Assembly: GCA_021844355.1 (NCBI GenBank)
Contig: JAKBTP010000003.1
Location: 1 to 5,028, forward strand
DNA from: a bacterium
GTDB taxonomy: Bacteria; Chloroflexota; Dormibacteria; Aeolococcales; Bog-877
DNA: 5,028 nt
Direction: 5' to 3'
Shown: positions 1 through 5,028 of the stretch, piece after piece
Numbering within the stretch: the stretch's first letter is position 1
Layout of the letters: every line of letters begins with the position of its first letter
The notes under the pieces: model-generated
What the model saw: only the letters and a program-made list of their open reading frames with translations
The model's database searches: none
What the model was told of the DNA's origin: nothing
Made by a program: the position numbers and the translations under genes

Positions 1-206
1 TACGGTCCGCTCTGCTGGCCCTCGGGGCCTCGGAGGGCGCCGACCTCGTGATCACCCACGCCAGCTGGGCCGAGCCCCACCGCGCGCGATCTGTGCTCGG
101 GGGATTCGAGGCGGCCGGAGCCACCTGGTGGCTCGAGTGGCTGGGTCCGGAGGGAATCAGCCCCACCAGCATCGAGGAGGTGGTGGCCGCCGGCCCACCG
201 TCTTGA
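1..206 (+). CDS. Luciferase-like flavin monooxygenase, C-terminal fragment (5' end outside window)
   Basis: This is the last 67 codons of a gene that begins before the window; the reading frame starts at base 3 and ends at the TGA at 204-206. Visible residues include GATWWLEWL (about residues 39-47 of the fragment), an acidic helix IEEVV and the ending AAGPPS. The AGATWW-[IL]-E signature followed by a short helix and a terminal GPP is what I know from the end of bacterial luciferase-like (LLM class) TIM-barrel oxidoreductases, which use FMN or F420 to oxidise or reduce small organic substrates in the cytoplasm. The substrate and the cofactor cannot be told from this piece, since the cofactor-binding strands lie upstream. 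It ends 28 nt before the next gene, on the same strand. The frame is secure because the other two forward frames read as Arg/Pro/Gly-rich shadow or hit an early stop. The family call rests on one motif only. Confidence 0.68.
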   Translation, partial: RSALLALGASEGADLVITHASWAEPHRARSVLGGFEAAGATWWLEWLGPEGISPTSIEEVVAAGPPS

Positions 207-221
207 CGCGGGTATCGGGGA

Positions 222-227
222 TAGACT
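222..227 (+). promoter_or_regulatory. -10-like box TAGACT for a leaderless transcript
   Basis: The hexamer TAGACT matches the TANNNT form of the sigma-70-type -10 element (4 of 6 bases of TATAAT). It ends 7 nt before the ATG at 235, so transcription would begin at or next to the start codon. No Shine-Dalgarno is at a useful distance; the nearest purine run, GGGG at 229-232, is only 2 nt from the ATG. A TTGACG hexamer at 203-208 overlaps the stop codon of the preceding gene but is only 13 nt from the -10, too close for a standard -35. The same TAGACT-N7-ATG arrangement recurs at 1121-1136. Confidence 0.5.
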
Positions 228-234
228 CGGGGTG

Positions 235-834
235 ATGGCAGGACTCCGGGCCCGATGGTCGGCGTCTCGGATCCCGGACGCCCCGGCGCTGCTCTGGCAG
301 CTAGTCTCCAGCCGACTGGGACTGACGGTCATCCTGGCACTCGCCCTGGGGGTGGCCATCTCCGTGGGCTCCTTCCTGTTGCAGGCGCACTACCAGGCGG
401 TCTTCGCCGCCGGGGGCCGACTCTCGGGCTGGCAGGAGTTCCTGCGCCTGGGGGCGCCCTGGCAGGCCCTGCCACCGGTGCTGGCGGCCACTGTTCTCGC
501 CGCAGTTGGCTGGCTGCGACTCCGGACCGCCACCCCCGAGCCGTCATGGAGCGCCGCATCCGAACGCCCGCCCTCAGCCTCTCAGCTCAGGGCCGGTCTC
601 CGCCGCGAGCGGTTGGTGGTCCTGCTCGCGACGGATGCGGCCCGGGTGCTGGGAGCAGTGGCCGTGGTCCGTCTCTGCTTCTACGCCGGGCTCAGCCTCT
701 GGGGCAGCCGGCTCGCAGCCGACACCCTTCCGGGGGTGCTGGTGGAGGCGGCGGGTTGGACGCTGTTCGCCGCCGTGGCCGAGGCTTGGCGTCGCCGTTA
801 CCTGGGGCTGCTGGAGAGCTGGAGTGTCGGTTGA
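235..834 (+). CDS. Four-helix integral membrane protein of unknown function
   Basis: I do not recognise this 199-residue protein with certainty. Four hydrophobic segments stand out: about residues 29-50, 76-96, 128-155 and 164-183. A polar Ser/Pro/Arg-rich loop lies at about 97-126 and a basic patch (RRR at 186-188) follows the last helix, so it should sit in the cytoplasmic membrane. The N-terminus (LLWQLVSSRLG, then a helix ending SFLLQ) resembles the start of ResB, the System II cytochrome c maturation protein. ResB is normally much longer and has a large extracytoplasmic domain that is absent here, so this is only a suggestion. The start was placed at ATG 235, preceded by a -10-like box 7 nt upstream; a GTG directly before it at 232 would add one residue. 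The last 11 nt overlap the next gene, a CxxC thiol protein, which suggests the two are made together. It lies 28 nt after the monooxygenase gene. Confidence 0.7.
   Translation: MAGLRARWSASRIPDAPALLWQLVSSRLGLTVILALALGVAISVGSFLLQAHYQAVFAAGGRLSGWQEFLRLGAPWQALPPVLAATVLAAVGWLRLRTATPEPSWSAASERPPSASQLRAGLRRERLVVLLATDAARVLGAVAVVRLCFYAGLSLWGSRLAADTLPGVLVEAAGWTLFAAVAEAWRRRYLGLLESWSVG
813..818 (+). promoter_or_regulatory. Shine-Dalgarno GGAGAG deciding the GTG start at 824
   Basis: GGAGAG lies inside the end of the membrane-protein gene and is 5 nt from the GTG at 824. It is the only well-spaced ribosome binding site in front of a + strand gene in this window. It favours GTG 824 as the start of the glutaredoxin-like gene and suggests that the gene is translated from the upstream gene's mRNA. 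Confidence 0.6.
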
Positions 835-1108
835 GCCGTCCCTGATCCTCCTCAGCAGGCCCGGCTGCCACCTCTGTGATGGGGTGCGAGGCCCGCTGAC
901 CACGCTGGCGGAGATCCATGGCCTTCGGCTGGAAGAGCTGAGCGTGGACGCCGACCCCCGGAGCGAGGAGCTGTTCGGGCAGCGCATCCCAGTCCTGCTC
1001 TGGGACGGCGCAGTCGTGGCGGAGGGCCGGTTCAACCCACAGACAGCGATCGACTGGGTGCTCGCTCGGCTGCCAGACGAACGATTTGGTAACAGCGCCG
1101 AGCGATGA
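824..1108 (+). CDS. Glutaredoxin-like thiol-disulfide protein
   Basis: This 94-residue protein is a small thioredoxin-fold redox protein of the glutaredoxin-like (DUF836/Glrx-like) kind. The order of elements fits: a first strand (LILLSRPG, residues 7-14), the active-site CHLC motif at 15-18 at the start of a helix, a second strand (LEELSVD), the cis-proline segment RIPVLL at about 54-59, a short strand (AVVAEGRF) and a final helix (AIDWVLARL, about 75-83). A CxxC of this type exchanges electrons with protein disulfides or glutathione-like thiols in the cytoplasm; the partner is unknown. The length is typical of the family. The GTG start is chosen because a GGAGAG ribosome binding site lies 5 nt upstream and the strand before CHLC would be lost with a later start. 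The frame stays open far upstream (to about 506), but that part is the shadow of the membrane-protein gene. It overlaps that gene by 11 nt and ends 25 nt before the glycosyltransferase start. Confidence 0.82.
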   Translation: MSVEPSLILLSRPGCHLCDGVRGPLTTLAEIHGLRLEELSVDADPRSEELFGQRIPVLLWDGAVVAEGRFNPQTAIDWVLARLPDERFGNSAER

Positions 1109-1120
1109 CACGCGCATGCC

Positions 1121-1126
1121 TAGACT
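1121..1126 (+). promoter_or_regulatory. -10-like box TAGACT for a leaderless transcript
   Basis: TAGACT ends 7 nt before the ATG at 1134, exactly as in the copy at 222-227. The two 16-nt stretches from the -10 through ATG (222-237 and 1121-1136) match at 14 of 16 positions. The purine run GAGGAG touches the ATG directly, too close to work as a normal ribosome binding site, so a leaderless message is the better reading. ATGACA at 1105-1110 resembles a -35 but is only 10 nt from the -10, so no convincing -35 is seen. Confidence 0.5.
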
Positions 1127-1133
1127 CGAGGAG

Positions 1134-2690
1134 ATGCCCCGGCCCCGCAAACCCGCCGCCGAGCCAGCCCTCGAGCTCACGGTCGTGGTCCCGACCCGTG
1201 ACGAGGCTGGCAACGTCCCGCTTCTGATCCAGCGCCTCCGCACCTCCCTGGCGGAGCTCCCGTTCGAGGTGCTGTTCGTGGACGACAGCGACGATGCCAC
1301 CACCAGGGTCCTTCGCGAGGCCACCCGAAGGGATCCCCGGATCGGCCTGGTCCACCGCCGACCCCAGGAGCGGGTCGGCGGACTCAGCACCGCGGTGGTG
1401 GCGGGTCTGGCCCGGGCACGTGGCCGCCTCGCTTGCGTCATGGACGGCGACCTGCAACACCCCCCGGAGCTGATCCCGGAGATGGTGGCCAGGGCCCGCG
1501 AGGGGGCGGATCTGGTGGTCGCCAGCCGCTACCTGCCTGGTGCCACCAGACGAGGGCTGGGAAGCTGGAGCCGGCGGCTGGTGTCCCGCGGCGCCACCCT
1601 CTTGGCCCGGACCCTGTTCCTGGAGGCCAGGGCCAGCACCGACCCCCTGGCGGGCTTCTTCCTCTGCCGAACGGACCTGGTCCGCGGCCTGGAGTTCCGG
1701 CCCGTGGGTTTCAAGATTCTGCTGGAGCTGCTCGTCTGCACCCCCGGTGCCCGTGTCGCCGAGGTGCCCCTGGACTTCCAACCACGCGGCGCGGGCGCGA
1801 GCAAGGCCACAGCCCACCAGGGCTGGCTGTACCTGTGTCATCTCTGGTCCCTTGTGCGCGACGTCCCCGGGAGCGCCCGGCGGTGGAAGTTCGCGGCAGT
1901 GGGCCTGAGCGGCCTCGGCATACTCCTCGCCACCCTGCAACTTGTGGGGGTCGCACTGGCCTGGCCGGCGCTGCTGGCCTGGGCCGCCGCCTTCGCGATC
2001 TCTCTGCTCTGGAACACCGTGCTGAACTTGCGGATCACCTTCGCCGACCTCCATCGGGAGCGTTCCCCCCTGCTGAGGCGCTATCTGCTCTCCGGGCTCG
2101 GGTCAGGCGCCGTGCAACTGCTCGCGTTCCTGGCCCTGCGCCCCACGGGCCTGACCCTGGTGCTGGAGGGACTGTTGGCGGCGGCGCTGGGCATGGCGGT
2201 CAACGCCTGGCTGAGCCTCCGGCTGGTGCGCTGGGGCCGAAGAATCCCGGACACCCCGGTGGGGTCCGTGGCCCTGCTCCAGCGGCTCGCCCGCGCCGCC
2301 CGCGCCGACCACGCCGTGCTACTCGGCGCCGACATGGCGGTCCTGGCCAGCCACCCCGGGGAGCAGTACCGCCCCACCCGGACGGTCCGGGATCTCTGGC
2401 GACGAGCGGGATCCAGCGGCCGCGCCATCATGTGGACCACGCCGGTGTCCGGCCGGGCGCAGGCCCGGGCCAGCGTCGCCGTCGACTCCATCATCGTCAT
2501 CCCCGTGGCGACCGGGGCCCCTGACCAGTCCCGAGTGGTGCTCCTCCGGCACCGCCGGACACCGTTCACCAGCGCCGACCTGGACGCGGCCATGCGTCAG
2601 CTGCAGTGGCTGCGCCGGCACTCGGCAGAGCCGCCCTCCGCCAGGGTTCCCTCCCCCGCTCCGCGGATCAGCCCCGACCCAGCCCGCTGA
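1134..2690 (+). CDS. GT2 polyprenyl-phosphate glycosyltransferase with GtrA domain and GAF-like tail
   Basis: This 518-residue protein has three parts. Residues about 14-235 are a family 2 glycosyltransferase of the dolichol-phosphate-mannose-synthase type: VVVPTRDEAGN (17-27), VDDSDDATT (49-57), the metal/sugar-nucleotide motif MDGDLQHPPE (103-112), VASRY (129-133), DPLAGFF (170-176) and VGFK (191-194). Such enzymes move a hexose from GDP- or UDP-sugar to polyprenyl phosphate at the cytoplasmic membrane face. Residues about 251-367 are a GtrA domain with four helices (about 253-272, 277-300, 318-337, 341-363) and the paired Asn motifs WNTVLNL (293-299) and NAWLSLRL (357-364); GtrA domains are thought to help lipid-linked sugars cross the membrane. 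Residues about 376-496 look like a degenerate GAF domain, followed by a Pro-rich tail. ATG 1134 was chosen for the -10-like box 7 nt before it; in-frame ATG 1116 and TTG 1086 are alternatives that would add 6 or 16 residues and overlap that box. The sugar is not predictable. Confidence is high for GT2 and GtrA, moderate for the tail. Confidence 0.92.
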   Translation: MPRPRKPAAEPALELTVVVPTRDEAGNVPLLIQRLRTSLAELPFEVLFVDDSDDATTRVLREATRRDPRIGLVHRRPQERVGGLSTAVVAGLARARGRLACVMDGDLQHPPELIPEMVARAREGADLVVASRYLPGATRRGLGSWSRRLVSRGATLLARTLFLEARASTDPLAGFFLCRTDLVRGLEFRPVGFKILLELLVCTPGARVAEVPLDFQPRGAGASKATAHQGWLYLCHLWSLVRDVPGSARRWKFAAVGLSGLGILLATLQLVGVALAWPALLAWAAAFAISLLWNTVLNLRITFADLHRERSPLLRRYLLSGLGSGAVQLLAFLALRPTGLTLVLEGLLAAALGMAVNAWLSLRLVRWGRRIPDTPVGSVALLQRLARAARADHAVLLGADMAVLASHPGEQYRPTRTVRDLWRRAGSSGRAIMWTTPVSGRAQARASVAVDSIIVIPVATGAPDQSRVVLLRHRRTPFTSADLDAAMRQLQWLRRHSAEPPSARVPSPAPRISPDPAR

Positions 2691-2703
2691 AGCCTCGGGG
2701 CGG

Positions 2704-2709
2704 CATAGT
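2704..2709 (+). promoter_or_regulatory. -10-like box CATAGT for a leaderless transcript
   Basis: CATAGT matches 4 of 6 bases of TATAAT and ends 6 nt before the ATG at 2716. The sequence in between has no Shine-Dalgarno; the G-rich run at 2697-2703 is too far upstream. Together with the boxes at 222 and 1121 this points to a shared leaderless design, although this copy lacks the TAGACTCG core. No clear -35 is visible. Confidence 0.42.
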
Positions 2710-2715
2710 GGCCGC

Positions 2716-3675
2716 ATGACTCATCTCCGGCGTTGGCGGCTTGCCACCCGCGCTCTCCACCCGGTGCGCCACCGGCTTCTGCCCTGGGTCGTCCTGGCGG
2801 TAGGGATTGGGTTGGCCTTGCCGACCGCGTCGGGCGCGCTGGTGCCGGTGGTTCCCGTCCTCCTGGCGGGACAGGTTCTAGGAGTTGCCCTGAACTTGAC
2901 GCCTGCGGACTTCCGGGCAGCGGCCCGACGGGCCCACCTGGTGGGAGCAGCGCTGCTGCTCGAGTGGACCGTCCTGCCAGTGGTGGCGGTTCTGGTCAGC
3001 AGGGCGATCCCCAGCCGCGAGCTGGCTTCGGGCGTGGTGATCTGCGCCATCGCCCCCGCGGAGATCACCAGCGGGCTGATGGCGGCGGTGGCCGGTGGCG
3101 ACGCGGCCCTGGCAACCTCGATCATGGCCAGCTCCCTCGCCCTGGCCACCGTCCTGGTGCCCGTCTGGCTCAGCGTGGCCCTGGGCGGGACCGCCCGGTT
3201 CAACCCCCTTTCCTTGGTCGGGGAGCTCGGACTGTCGGTCCTGCTGCCCCTTCTGGCGGGGGTGTTGCTCCGAGTCCGATTCCCCCGGCTGGCCCGGCAC
3301 CGCCACCTCTACCTGGATCTGAGCGCGGCCTGCCTCGTCCTGGTGGTTCTGGCGGGCATGGGCCCGGCGCGGCCAGCCCTCTTGTCCGCCACACTCCTCC
3401 CCATAGTGCTGCTCGCGGGTGCCGTGCTCCTTGCCGGAGGCGCCCTGGGATGGGGACTCGGGCGGACGCTCTCCCTCCCCCGTCGAACGGCGACGGCGGT
3501 GGGGTTCCCGGTGGCTATCCGGGAATTCGGGGTGGCGATTGCGGTGGCCGTGGCGGTGCTGCCCCGGGCGGCCGCGGTGGCCGGCGTGTACGGCATCCTG
3601 ATGGTGGCGGGGGCTGGCACGGTGGCCGCCTGGCTGGGGCGTGCGGCGTTCAGCGGTAGTCGTGAGACGCTGTAG
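2716..3675 (+). CDS. BASS/BART-superfamily membrane transporter (bile acid:sodium symporter-like)
   Basis: This 319-residue, very hydrophobic protein has about nine to ten membrane segments after a basic, non-cleaved N-terminus (Arg/His-rich to residue 20). Two discontinuous-helix signatures of the bile acid:Na+ symporter fold are present. The first is IAPAEITSGLMAAVAGGD (about 112-129), matching the helix-4 crossover PGGTxSN-type motif and the following A-x-GD. The second is IREFGVAIAVAVA (about 268-280), matching the helix-9 crossover. The length is normal for the family. Members carry organic anions, pantoate, keto acids or, in the related Acr3 branch, arsenite; no substrate can be assigned. 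Acr3's essential helix-4 cysteine is absent, so arsenite export is unlikely. Several residues known to bind sodium in the bacterial ASBT structure are replaced here. The start is ATG 2716, with a -10-like box 6 nt upstream. It starts 25 nt after the glycosyltransferase and its end overlaps the opposing polymerase gene by 26 nt. Confidence 0.8.
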   Translation: MTHLRRWRLATRALHPVRHRLLPWVVLAVGIGLALPTASGALVPVVPVLLAGQVLGVALNLTPADFRAAARRAHLVGAALLLEWTVLPVVAVLVSRAIPSRELASGVVICAIAPAEITSGLMAAVAGGDAALATSIMASSLALATVLVPVWLSVALGGTARFNPLSLVGELGLSVLLPLLAGVLLRVRFPRLARHRHLYLDLSAACLVLVVLAGMGPARPALLSATLLPIVLLAGAVLLAGGALGWGLGRTLSLPRRTATAVGFPVAIREFGVAIAVAVAVLPRAAAVAGVYGILMVAGAGTVAAWLGRAAFSGSRETL

Positions 3676-5028
3676 GCGCCGCGCTGGCCACACCCTCGGG
3701 TAGGGCCAGAAGCCGCTCCACCGCCATGCTCACCACCCCGTCCACCGCCCGCATCACCCCCTGCGCACAGATCAGAGGCCGGTGATGGGCCAGCTGGCGG
3801 TGCCGACGATGCACCTCGGGCGGGATCACCAGGTCCAGGTGTCCGGTCTCGTCCGCCAGGGTGAAGAACCGCATCCCGTGGGCCGAGGGGGGAGCCTGCC
3901 GGGTGATCACCATCCCCAGGACCGTGAGCCTGGCCCCCGGCTCAGCGGCCCGCGCCTCCTGTAGCCGGACGGCACCCAGGACGGCCAGCCGAGGACGCAG
4001 CAGCTCCACCGGGTGCGGTCCGGTGCTGAGGCCCAGGAAGTGATAGTCGGTCGCCAAGCGCTCCTCCGGCGTCATGGGGGGCAGTGCCGGGGGTGGGGCT
4101 GGCAGGGGCAGGAGCCAGGGCTGGTCAGAGGATTCGATCTCATCCTGGCTCCCGCGCAGCCTCCAGAGCAGCTCCCGGCGAGGCACAGCGAAGCCATCCA
4201 GGGCTCCCACCAGGACCAGGGCCCCCATCGCCTCCCGGCTGAGCCGGGTGCGAAGCCAGAACTCCTCCGGACTTCGGTACTCTCCGCGCCGACGCTCGGC
4301 ATCCAGCCGCTCCCCCCAGACCTCACCCACCCCCTTCACATAGTTGAACCCCAGTCGCACCGCCAGGCCGCACCCCTGCCGTTCCACCCGGCAGCGGGAG
4401 GCACTGTGGTTCACATCCACCGGCAGCACCGCGACCCCGTGGCGGCGGGCGTCGTCCACCAGCACCGAGGGATGGTAGAAGCCCATCGGCTGCAGGTTGA
4501 GAAGTCCCACCAGGTAGGCTTCCGGATGGTGCAGTCGCAGCCAGGCGGTCTCGTACGCGGTCCTGGCGAAGGCGGCGGCGTGACTGCGGCAGAAGCCGAA
4601 CTCCGCGAACCCCCGCACCGCGGCGAACAGCTCGGCCCCGATCTCATCCTCCACTCCCTGGGCCCTGCAGCCGGCAAGAAACTCCGCCTCCAGGGAGTCC
4701 ATCTCCTCCCTTGAGCGGTGCCGGTTCATCGCCCGCCGGAAGCGGTCCGCCCGGGCGGCGCTGAAGCCCGCCAGGCTCATGGCGATCTCGATGATCTGCT
4801 CCTGGTAGAGGATCACGCCCAGGGTGTCCCGGAGGATGGGCTCCAGCCTCGGGTGCAGGTAGCTGACCGGCTCCTTTCCCTGGCGGCGGCGCAGATAGGG
4901 GTGGACCGCCTTCCCCTGGATGGGTCCGGGGCGGATGATCGCCACCTCCACCACGAGATCGTTGAACTCCCGAGGACGGGCTCGGGGCAGGGTCTGCTGC
5001 TGGGCACGCGACTCGATCTGGAACACCC
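3650..5028 (-). CDS. dnaE2: Error-prone DNA polymerase DnaE2/ImuC, C-terminal part (N-terminus outside window)
   Basis: About 458 C-terminal residues are present; the PHP domain and the palm carrying the catalytic aspartates lie beyond the right edge. Visible in order (fragment numbering): FQIESRAQ (2-9), the DnaE2-typical RPGPIQGKAVHPYLRRRQG (32-50), GVILYQEQ (70-77), FGFCRSHAAAFARTAYE (143-159), LLNLQPMGFY (175-184) with LVDDARRHGV (189-198), a helix-hairpin-helix segment LSREAMGALVLVGALDGF (262-279), a Pro-rich linker (about 303-318) and an OB fold with ITRQAPPSAHGMRFFTLADE (374-393). The extreme C-terminus SHDYR resembles the SRDFH-type ending of ImuC proteins. In characterised bacteria this polymerase works with ImuB and ImuA' in SOS-induced mutagenic bypass of DNA lesions. 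RPGPIQG and QPMGFY separate it from replicative DnaE1. Promoter and any LexA box are outside the window. The stop TCA/TGA at 3650-3652 lies inside the end of the converging transporter gene. No frameshift or internal stop is seen. Confidence 0.9.
   Translation of the reverse strand, partial: VFQIESRAQQQTLPRARPREFNDLVVEVAIIRPGPIQGKAVHPYLRRRQGKEPVSYLHPRLEPILRDTLGVILYQEQIIEIAMSLAGFSAARADRFRRAMNRHRSREEMDSLEAEFLAGCRAQGVEDEIGAELFAAVRGFAEFGFCRSHAAAFARTAYETAWLRLHHPEAYLVGLLNLQPMGFYHPSVLVDDARRHGVAVLPVDVNHSASRCRVERQGCGLAVRLGFNYVKGVGEVWGERLDAERRRGEYRSPEEFWLRTRLSREAMGALVLVGALDGFAVPRRELLWRLRGSQDEIESSDQPWLLPLPAPPPALPPMTPEERLATDYHFLGLSTGPHPVELLRPRLAVLGAVRLQEARAAEPGARLTVLGMVITRQAPPSAHGMRFFTLADETGHLDLVIPPEVHRRHRQLAHHRPLICAQGVMRAVDGVVSMAVERLLALPEGVASAAPTASHDYR

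Noticed and set aside
203..227. TTGACG plus TAGACT as a full sigma-70 promoter
   Set aside because: TTGACG at 203-208 is only 13 nt from the -10 box, well short of the usual 16-18 nt, and it contains the TGA stop of the previous gene, so its resemblance to a -35 may be chance.
255..845. A 196-codon open frame on the + strand overlapping the membrane-protein gene
   Set aside because: Its translation is Gly/Pro/Arg/Ala-rich with no hydrophobic segments or motif, as expected for an off-frame shadow in GC-rich DNA, while the overlapping frame encodes clear membrane helices.
1032..2054. Long (340-codon) antisense open frame under the glycosyltransferase
   Set aside because: It lies opposite a gene with unmistakable GT2 motifs, and its translation is low-complexity Gly/Gln/Glu/Ala-rich without a recognisable domain.
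3622..3691. Possible terminator hairpin between the converging genes (GTGGCC and GGCCAC)
   Set aside because: The matching arms are only 6 nt, over 50 nt apart, lie within coding sequence and have no T-run on either strand.
2878..3693. 271-codon antisense open frame under the transporter gene
   Set aside because: The product would be a highly polar Gly/Arg/Gln/His-rich chain with no motif; it is the GC-driven shadow of a hydrophobic membrane protein.
4013..4714. 233-codon + strand open frame opposite the DnaE2 gene
   Set aside because: Composition is Gln/Gly/Pro/His-rich with no family signature, and the opposite strand carries conserved polymerase motifs over the whole stretch.

Overview
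The window is a 5,028-base, strongly GC-rich stretch of chromosome from a bacterium. Codon third positions are nearly all G or C. The gene content (a luciferase-like flavin monooxygenase end, a DnaE2/ImuC-type polymerase and a GT2-GtrA glycosyltransferase), together with TANNNT-type -10 boxes placed 6-7 nt before start codons, fits a high-GC Actinomycetota- or Chloroflexota/Dormibacterota-like soil or environmental lineage. This placement is an inference; no rRNA or marker gene is present to fix it. I see no mobile element, CRISPR array, tRNA, rRNA or phage gene.

Layout. Five genes run on the + strand: the 3' end of a luciferase-like monooxygenase (3-206), a four-helix membrane protein of unknown function (235-834), a small glutaredoxin-like thiol protein (824-1108), a polyprenyl-phosphate-type glycosyltransferase fused to a GtrA membrane domain and a GAF-like tail (1134-2690), and a BASS-superfamily membrane transporter (2716-3675). 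On the - strand, running in from the right edge, is the C-terminal 458 residues of an error-prone DNA polymerase DnaE2/ImuC (3650-5028). Its 3' end overlaps the transporter's 3' end by 26 nt. Coding density is almost total; the largest gap between + strand genes is under 30 nt.

How they work together. The + strand genes are packed like an operon, yet three of the five carry their own -10-like hexamer directly before the start codon and lack a well-placed Shine-Dalgarno, which suggests leaderless transcripts. Only the glutaredoxin-like gene has a conventional ribosome binding site, inside the end of the preceding gene, so the membrane protein and the thiol protein look translationally linked. 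The glycosyltransferase probably loads a sugar onto a lipid carrier and its GtrA domain may help move it across the membrane. The transporter is next to it, but no shared pathway can be shown. The polymerase belongs to the damage-tolerance (mutasome) class and is unrelated to the others.

Most worth a second look: the C-terminal GAF-like module on the glycosyltransferase, the near-identical 16-nt promoter/start motif used twice, the ResB-like N-terminus of the unknown membrane protein beside a CxxC protein, and the altered ion-site residues of the transporter. None of these amounts to a demonstrated new system.
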